This document shows, piece after piece, positions 23,754-27,975 of a stretch of 27,975 bases of DNA. Both the position numbers and the translations under genes were made by a program. Source of the DNA: Bacillota bacterium (GTDB lineage: Bacteria; Bacillota; Clostridia; Lachnospirales; Lachnospiraceae); contig JAFAFU010000047.1 of NCBI GenBank assembly GCA_023423335.1, forward strand, positions 1 to 27,975, given 5' to 3'. The notes under the pieces are model-generated. The model made no database searches and was not told the origin of the DNA. It saw only the letters and a list, made by a program, of their open reading frames with translations. Every line of letters begins with the position of its first letter. The stretch's first letter is position 1.

Positions 23754-23794
23754 TCCGCTGCATTTATTTCAGCCGCCTGAGTGCATCCGGCTGC

Positions 23795-25339
23795 TTATTT
23801 CTCCACTCTGTTCTTCCCGGAGTATTTCGCTTTATATAATAATTTATCGGCTTTATTAATTAATGCGGAAGGTTTCTCTCCGGTATATTGTGCCACACCT
23901 ATACTGACCGTGACCGTAAGGTCTCCGGGAAAATTAACGTTATTTCGGACCCCGGACCTGATAGCCTCGGCAATGACATAGGTTTCTTCCAAATCGGTAT
24001 CCGGCAGAATTACGATAAATTCCTCTCCCCCGTAACGGCCTATATAATCGCATTCCCTTGTATTATTCTGGATTAAGCCGGCAATGCTGACTAATACCTT
24101 ATCGCCGACCTGATGTCCATAGTAATCATTGACCTTCTTAAAGTCATCAATATCCAGCATCATGATACATAATTTACCGTGAGTTTCATTGATTTTCAAT
24201 ATCTCCCTATCCAGGATTTCATTCGTTGATTGATGATTATAGAGATTCGTCAGCCCGTCCGTTACTGCCTTATGGGCAAGAATGCTATTCAGAAGGACCA
24301 GATCATCATTCGCCTTCTGCAGGCTTTTATTTGCCCTGATATCTTCTCCAACAATTAGCAGTCCCAATAATATATCGGAAATTATATATAATGGTATCAC
24401 AGACAGATTGAACGGTATGTGATTTCCTGACTTATTTATAACATTGATATCCTGAAATCTTATTAATTCATGTGCCGTTTCCCATTCCTCCGGATTAAGG
24501 AGATGTTCCATATCCTTTATTATTGCAGTAATGTGGCGGCCCAGCAGCTCCTCCTGAGTAAAATCAAGAAGGCTGCATACCGATCTGTTTACCTTGATTA
24601 TCTGACCTTTGGGGTCCGTCACAATCGTCATCCCTGTCATTTCATCAAACAAATTTCTCATGATAACCGAATCCGAGACAAACAAAAATTGATATCTGAT
24701 AATGGAATAATTGACACCCATCAGCATGATCAGGGTAAGAATCTGCCCCATAAAGGGCAGCCGGATACCGCCCAGGAAAGGAAGAAGCCATTGAAAGAAA
24801 AAGTTCAGTAAAAAAGCGATGGTGCTGCAGGCAACGATGATATCGGCCTGTCTTTTCTGAAGCTTGTTATCAGACCTGTGCCCCCATATAAAAATCAGCC
24901 GTATGCTGACTGACAAATAGATAAAATTGTATAGAAAATTTCCGGTATAAAAAACAGTATTTAGTATGGGCGGTACACTAATACCCGGCCAAAAGAGGAA
25001 AAGTACCATAAACAAAAAAATAAATGCGGGCAGAAACAATATTATTCTGACAAACCGCTTCTTGATATACTTATGATCCACCAGTACCAGAGCAAAGTAT
25101 AGAACCAATGCCTCGAAGGTGCACCATCCGAAGGCAGCTACCTTGTTCCAGAAGGAATACTCATAGATGTCCTCCGCCAGATAAAGATAACCTCCGGCAA
25201 AGGACCATATCATCATACTCATATTGATAAGAAAATACAGTCTGCATAAGCGGGACATCCTATTCGACATCAGTGCATGATAACCTGTGTAAAAATATAT
25301 AATTGATGCAATAAAAGATAATACCGATAAAAAAACCAT
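23795..25339 (-). CDS. Membrane diguanylate cyclase (7TM-PAS-GGDEF)
   Basis: 514 residues from ATG at 25339, right before the first membrane segment; a TTG at 25402 would add 21 residues and overlap the upstream gene but has no site. The first 200 residues hold about seven membrane segments, like the 7TM sensor domain seen in some kinases and cyclases. A PAS domain follows (from about 'LFDEMTGMTIVTDPKGQIIKVN'). The GGDEF domain is C-terminal, with catalytic motif RYGGEEFIVILPDTD and an intact allosteric I-site RxxD (RECD) five residues before it. It should make cyclic di-GMP from GTP, with feedback inhibition. It follows the EAL-HDOD gene in one operon. Confidence 0.88.
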   Translation of the reverse strand: MVFLSVLSFIASIIYFYTGYHALMSNRMSRLCRLYFLINMSMMIWSFAGGYLYLAEDIYEYSFWNKVAAFGWCTFEALVLYFALVLVDHKYIKKRFVRIILFLPAFIFLFMVLFLFWPGISVPPILNTVFYTGNFLYNFIYLSVSIRLIFIWGHRSDNKLQKRQADIIVACSTIAFLLNFFFQWLLPFLGGIRLPFMGQILTLIMLMGVNYSIIRYQFLFVSDSVIMRNLFDEMTGMTIVTDPKGQIIKVNRSVCSLLDFTQEELLGRHITAIIKDMEHLLNPEEWETAHELIRFQDINVINKSGNHIPFNLSVIPLYIISDILLGLLIVGEDIRANKSLQKANDDLVLLNSILAHKAVTDGLTNLYNHQSTNEILDREILKINETHGKLCIMMLDIDDFKKVNDYYGHQVGDKVLVSIAGLIQNNTRECDYIGRYGGEEFIVILPDTDLEETYVIAEAIRSGVRNNVNFPGDLTVTVSIGVAQYTGEKPSALINKADKLLYKAKYSGKNRVEK

Positions 25340-25371
25340 TGATCTTCTGAGGCCTGTCCTTTCATGTTTCC

Positions 25372-26577
25372 TTATAGAATATCCATTATTTCCTTTGACC
25401 AATGAATCGCGAATTTAAAATCATCGTACAAGACTTTTCCATCGATATTCAGCTCTGCCGATAATCGTTCTACCGTATCCCAATCCCCATGTTCATAAGA
25501 CATCATCAATTGGTAAATCGGAAACAATTGCCCCGTATGGTCAATCAGGGCATCCGTAATCGCAGCAGGAAGTGCAATACCCTTTAAGGCATCCTTCATA
25601 TTTTGATTTAGCATAGCATCTATTGTACTGAATAGTCCCATTAAAGCTGCCTGGGATTTATATTTTATAAATTTGCAATGCACAGCAATGAGCTCGGCAA
25701 ATTTAGTCCGGATCAGGGAAATCCTGATTAACTCATCGGGCTTTGTATCGGATATCTCCCTGAGCATCAGGATATGAATCCATCTCTCCAGCTCCTTCAT
25801 TCCCATCAGGATCAATGCTCTTTCTATGGAATAAATCATGCTGTCACCTGCTCTGGAGCTGATCATTCTGAGAAGACGATAGGATAAGTTCACATCCTTT
25901 TCAATAATCTCGGCCAATACCTGATAAGAGGCTTCTTCCTTTCTTAATTCCATTAACAGACGGCCATATTGCGATTTTGTAGTCGTATGGTTTGAGGAGT
26001 GGCTGACAATCTGGGGCTTTTGAAAGAAATATCCCTGAAAAAGATGAAAACCCATTTCTTTTGCCCGCAAAAATTCGCTCTGATTTTCAATTTTTTCCGC
26101 CAATAATACTTTTTTCTGAGACAGAGCTTTTTTTACATCTCCCACAATGCTGTCCAAGGGTGTTGCCAGGATATCAAATTTTATTATATCCGCTAACGGA
26201 GTGAGCGGATAGTTACTGTAGGAATTCATAAAATCATCCAATGCAATCCGGTATCCTTTGCTTTTTAACAGCTTTAAGCGTTTGATCAGCTTCTCGTCGA
26301 CGCTGACATCTTCCAAAACCTCAATGATCAGTTTATTGCTGTCTATTAATTCCACGGCATCATACTGGATAAAATCATTGTCAAAATTAAGCAGGGCACG
26401 CTTATCCCCTACAATATGCTCCAATCCTTCTTCAAACAATCCTCCTAACACGGACGCCGTAGCCTGTACGGATGATAATCCGTCAAAGGCCGGGGAGGCA
26501 TTGCTGTTTCTGAAAAGCAGCTCATAGCCATATACATTTAGCTCTTTGTCAAAAACTGCTTGTCTGGCAATATACAT
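25372..26577 (-). CDS. EAL-HDOD protein (YuxH type)
   Basis: 401 residues from ATG at 26577; the longer form from 26601 lacks a site. The first 200 residues are an EAL domain with a degenerate signature (YELLFR in place of EAL), but with ALDDF and 'FQGYFFQKP' kept. The HDOD domain follows (about 205-390, 'LAEIIEKDVNLSYRLLRMISS', 'SIERALILMGMKELERWIHILM'). Most proteins of this form have lost phosphodiesterase activity and act as c-di-GMP effectors or scaffolds. Its downstream partner is a diguanylate cyclase whose TTG start option overlaps this stop. An AT-rich palindrome lies upstream. Confidence 0.87.
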   Translation of the reverse strand: MYIARQAVFDKELNVYGYELLFRNSNASPAFDGLSSVQATASVLGGLFEEGLEHIVGDKRALLNFDNDFIQYDAVELIDSNKLIIEVLEDVSVDEKLIKRLKLLKSKGYRIALDDFMNSYSNYPLTPLADIIKFDILATPLDSIVGDVKKALSQKKVLLAEKIENQSEFLRAKEMGFHLFQGYFFQKPQIVSHSSNHTTTKSQYGRLLMELRKEEASYQVLAEIIEKDVNLSYRLLRMISSRAGDSMIYSIERALILMGMKELERWIHILMLREISDTKPDELIRISLIRTKFAELIAVHCKFIKYKSQAALMGLFSTIDAMLNQNMKDALKGIALPAAITDALIDHTGQLFPIYQLMMSYEHGDWDTVERLSAELNIDGKVLYDDFKFAIHWSKEIMDIL

Positions 26578-26619
26578 AATTCCATCTCTTTTCTTTATCA
26601 TAAGTAAAATACTGCTAAT

Positions 26620-26648
26620 ATAATAGTACTAGTAATCATTACTATTAT
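26620..26648 (-). promoter_or_regulatory. Overlapping palindromes upstream of the c-di-GMP operon
   Basis: ATAATAGTA (26620-26628) / TACTATTAT (26640-26648) is a perfect 9-bp inverted repeat, and AGTAATcATTACT (26631-26643) is a second palindrome interleaved with it. Their position 45-70 bases before the start fits an operator or promoter element. No regulator is known. Confidence 0.45.
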
Positions 26649-26744
26649 ATACTATTATTTAAAATTTGTAAATCTTTATTTCCAATAGCAGTAATTATGA
26701 TAGCGCTGATTTCCATAGGAATATGTTTACGCCGCTCCGGCTAT

Positions 26745-26773
26745 TTGACATTTTCAAATTAGCAGGTTATAAT
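26745..26773 (+). promoter_or_regulatory. Consensus sigma-A promoter of the ABC-F leader
   Basis: TTGACA (26745-26750), exactly 17 bases, TATAAT (26768-26773): a perfect match to consensus. The start near 26780 gives a leader of about 400 bases before the ABC-F start codon. A promoter this strong makes sense only if something downstream stops transcription when the gene is not needed. Confidence 0.9.
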
Positions 26774-26808
26774 GATGAAAACTATATTGATAAAGGAGAC
26801 ATTCATCT

Positions 26809-26832
26809 ATGTATTCTGTTCGTTTAAGATAA
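26809..26832 (+). CDS. Leader peptide 1, MYSVRLR
   Basis: Seven codons plus TAA, with AAAGGAG 10 bases before the ATG. It ends in Arg-Leu-Arg at the stop codon. RLR at the end of short leaders is the macrolide-dependent stalling motif of the ErmD (MTHSMRLR...) and MefA (MTASMRLR) leader peptides. The last 15 bases (26818-26832) are complementary to 26886-26899, so a stalled ribosome would change the folding downstream. Confidence 0.8.
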   Translation: MYSVRLR

Positions 26833-26899
26833 GTATGCAGCATTAAGCGGTAGATCCTTCCACAATTGTGGGCTTTTTGTTGTGTTTATCTTTACGAAC
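26818..26899 (+). other. Stem joining leader peptide 1 to the region past terminator 1
   Basis: GTTCGTTTAAGATAA (26818-26832) pairs with TTATCTTTACGAAC (26886-26899): 7 bp, then 6 bp, with TT against T between. It encloses the first terminator. It would be masked by a ribosome stopped at the RLR codons. Confidence 0.6.
26860..26878 (+). terminator. Terminator 1 in the ABC-F leader
   Basis: CCACAATTGTGG followed by GC and TTTTT (26874-26878). The stem is short (4-5 bp in practice), so on its own it is weak. Its position straight after leader peptide 1 fits an attenuator. Confidence 0.55.
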
Positions 26900-26967
26900 C
26901 AGGACATGGGTATAACTTGGATGGAATATTCCAAGGCTATCCTGATTGTTTGTCTTTTCTTGTAGAT

Positions 26968-27042
26968 ATGCAGACCGAGGGCCCGTATTGCGGACTTGCG
27001 GTCTGTTTTTTATTCAATAGGAAATTGCATCCTATTAAATAA
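26968..27042 (+). CDS. Short ORF spanning terminator 2 (MQTEGPYCGLAVCF...)
   Basis: 24 codons plus TAA; the frame is open upstream to 26854 without a good start (that frame reads YEPGHGYNLDGIF... before it). No ribosome binding site precedes the ATG. The terminator 2 hairpin lies wholly inside it. It has a protein-like look and may be a decayed coding remnant or part of a known leader block. An overlapping ORF in another frame (26906-26965, MGITWMEYSKAILIVCLFL) also lacks a site. Confidence 0.25.
   Translation: MQTEGPYCGLAVCFLFNRKLHPIK
26971..27011 (+). terminator. Terminator 2 in the ABC-F leader
   Basis: CAGACCG (26971-26977) / CGGTCTG (26999-27005), perfect 7-bp closing stem with inner pairing, followed by six T (27006-27011). 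A strong intrinsic terminator that must be passed to transcribe the ABC-F gene. Confidence 0.85.
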
Positions 27043-27085
27043 AGATTGTTCTATTATAAAAGCTAATGAGATTGGAGGAACAAAA

Positions 27086-27106
27086 ATGTATTTTATCTTT
27101 ATGTAA
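27086..27106 (+). CDS. Leader peptide 2, MYFIFM (MsrD leader-like)
   Basis: ATG TAT TTT ATC TTT ATG TAA with TTGGAGGAAC upstream (GGAGG, 8-10 bases before the ATG). It differs at one residue (Leu3 to Phe) from the MsrD leader peptide MYLIFM, which stalls ribosomes in the presence of erythromycin. It lies 78 bases before the ABC-F start. Confidence 0.85.
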   Translation: MYFIFM

Positions 27107-27108
27107 AT

Positions 27109-27175
27109 CTTCCTGTTAAATCGCAGGATTTTCCTGCGGTTCAGTCAATGAAAATATGCGATTTAAATCAGGAGG
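27109..27175 (+). promoter_or_regulatory. Stem hiding the ABC-F ribosome binding site
   Basis: CTTCCTG (27109-27115) pairs with CAGGAGG (27169-27175), and TTAAATCGCA (27116-27125) with TGCGATTTAA (27157-27166), giving 17 bp with an AT bulge. CAGGAGG is the Shine-Dalgarno sequence of the ABC-F gene. The left arm starts three bases after the stop of leader peptide 2, so a ribosome held there would open the stem. An alternative hairpin CGCAGGA/TCCTGCG (27122-27128 / 27132-27138) competes for part of the left arm. Confidence 0.75.
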
Positions 27176-27183
27176 AACCAATT

Positions 27184-27975
27184 ATGGAATTGTTAATAAA
27201 AGCAACTAATATCTATGTGGAATATGCAGGCCGGGAAGTCTTGAACATTAAGGAACTGGAGTTATATGATTATGACCGTGTCGGATTAATCGGCATGAAC
27301 GGAGCAGGGAAAAGCACCTTGCTTAAAGTACTGCTAGGGGAACTGCTCCTGCCCGGATTCCAGGTAAAATGTTCGGGGAGTTTTGCATATATTCCGCAGC
27401 TGGAGGAAAGCGCTTCCCATGAACCCGCAAGCTATGCCCTGATGGGCAAGCTCGGTGTCCGCGAATTTGACGCACAAAATATGAGCGGCGGTGAAGAGAC
27501 CCGATGGAAAATCGCCGGGGCGCTCTCTGGTCAGGTGCATGGTATTTTCGCCGACGAGCCGACCTGCCATCTTGATCGTGAAGGAATAGATTTTTTAATC
27601 GGCCAGCTCCGGCATTTTTCAGGCGGACTGCTTATCGTCAGCCATGACCGTTATTTCCTCGATGAGGTTGTGAATAAGATCTGGGAGCTTAAGAACGGAA
27701 AAATCACAGAGTATTGGGGTAATTATTCCGACTATCTCCGCCAGAAGGAGGAAGAACATCAAAACCAGGCAGTTCGTTATGAACAGTATGTTACCGAACG
27801 GAACCGTTTGGAGCGGGCTGCCGAAGAAAGGCGTGAACAGGCGCATAAGGTTGATCAAAAATCAAAAGGCTCAATAAAAAAGAGCACGACCGAAAGCGGA
27901 GGCCGCCTTGGACATCAAAAAACAGTAGGAAGCAAGCAGAAAGCTCTGTACAAGGCAGCAAAGTCCATGGAACAC
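27184..27975 (+). CDS. msr(D)-like: ABC-F ribosomal protection protein, Msr(D)-like (3' end outside window)
   Basis: 264 codons seen, frame still open at the window edge; ABC-F proteins are usually near 490 residues. ABC-F ATPases bind the ribosomal E site and displace antibiotics. First ATPase domain: Walker A GMNGAGKST (37-45), signature SGGEE (101-105), Walker B with DEP (124-126), H-loop SHDRYF (153-158). Then the linker helices (185-264, 'YLRQKEEEHQNQAVRYEQYV'), which in this family reach the drug site; the part seen here is close in wording to MsrD from memory. 'DEPTCHLD' has Cys where Ser or Asn is usual. GC is higher than in neighbours (33 of 60 at 27601-27660 against 20 of 60 at 25381-25440, hand counts), suggesting transfer. 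Confidence 0.88.
   Translation, partial: MELLIKATNIYVEYAGREVLNIKELELYDYDRVGLIGMNGAGKSTLLKVLLGELLLPGFQVKCSGSFAYIPQLEESASHEPASYALMGKLGVREFDAQNMSGGEETRWKIAGALSGQVHGIFADEPTCHLDREGIDFLIGQLRHFSGGLLIVSHDRYFLDEVVNKIWELKNGKITEYWGNYSDYLRQKEEEHQNQAVRYEQYVTERNRLERAAEERREQAHKVDQKSKGSIKKSTTESGGRLGHQKTVGSKQKALYKAAKSMEH

Noticed and set aside
1..27975. tRNA genes, CRISPR arrays, transposases, phage genes
   Set aside because: None found by eye on either strand; the direct repeats present are too few and irregular for a CRISPR array.

Overview
The window reads as chromosomal DNA of a low-to-moderate GC anaerobic Firmicute, most likely a spore-forming clostridium of the Lachnospiraceae type. Grounds: strong AGGAGG ribosome binding sites, frequent TTG/GTG starts, and families common in that group (DUF4317, DUF2935, YitT, DUF2680, CAP-domain secreted protein, rubrerythrin, EAL-HDOD). 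No integrase, transposase, CRISPR array or tRNA gene was seen.

Layout. At 1-253 the minus strand has a consensus sigma-A promoter and a leader that looks like the start of an rRNA operon lying to the left. Genes 354-6158 are all on the minus strand: a lipoprotein and PH-domain pair, an OmpR-type two-component system, a Gfo/Idh/MocA oxidoreductase and a GNAT acetyltransferase. At 6460-10604 come a membrane-anchored surface protein and a tightly overlapping operon, rsgA-GNAT-GNAT, preceded by a long leader with a 10-residue leader peptide and two intrinsic terminators. Plus-strand genes follow: YitT transporter-like protein, DUF2935 protein, HD-domain protein and rubrerythrin, with a SpoU methyltransferase on the minus strand between them. 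At 15426-18051 are a CAP-domain secreted protein, two convergent small Asn/Ser-rich ORFs and a DUF2680 protein. At 18194-20908 are an anti-sigma factor, its ECF sigma factor and a lipoprotein. At 21123-23223 a Cho/UvrC-like nuclease converges on a DUF4317 protein. At 23479-26577 are another small Asn-rich ORF and a cyclic-di-GMP pair (EAL-HDOD then GGDEF).

The right end (26745-27975) is the most interesting part. An Msr(D)-like ABC-F ribosome protection gene, cut by the window edge, sits behind a compact regulatory leader. The leader has a perfect consensus promoter, an RLR-type leader peptide (MYSVRLR), a weak and a strong terminator, a second leader peptide (MYFIFM, one residue from the known MsrD leader MYLIFM) and a long stem that hides the ABC-F ribosome binding site. 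In the known mef-msr elements the RLR peptide precedes the mef efflux gene; here no mef gene is present and both sensors appear stacked in front of one ABC-F gene. The rsgA leader at 10800-11112 has a comparable layout (promoter, tiny ORF, terminators), so the window may hold two ribosome-sensing attenuators on genes that act on or near the ribosome.

Start codons were chosen by ribosome binding site. All family assignments rest on motifs and memory of the families, with no database search.
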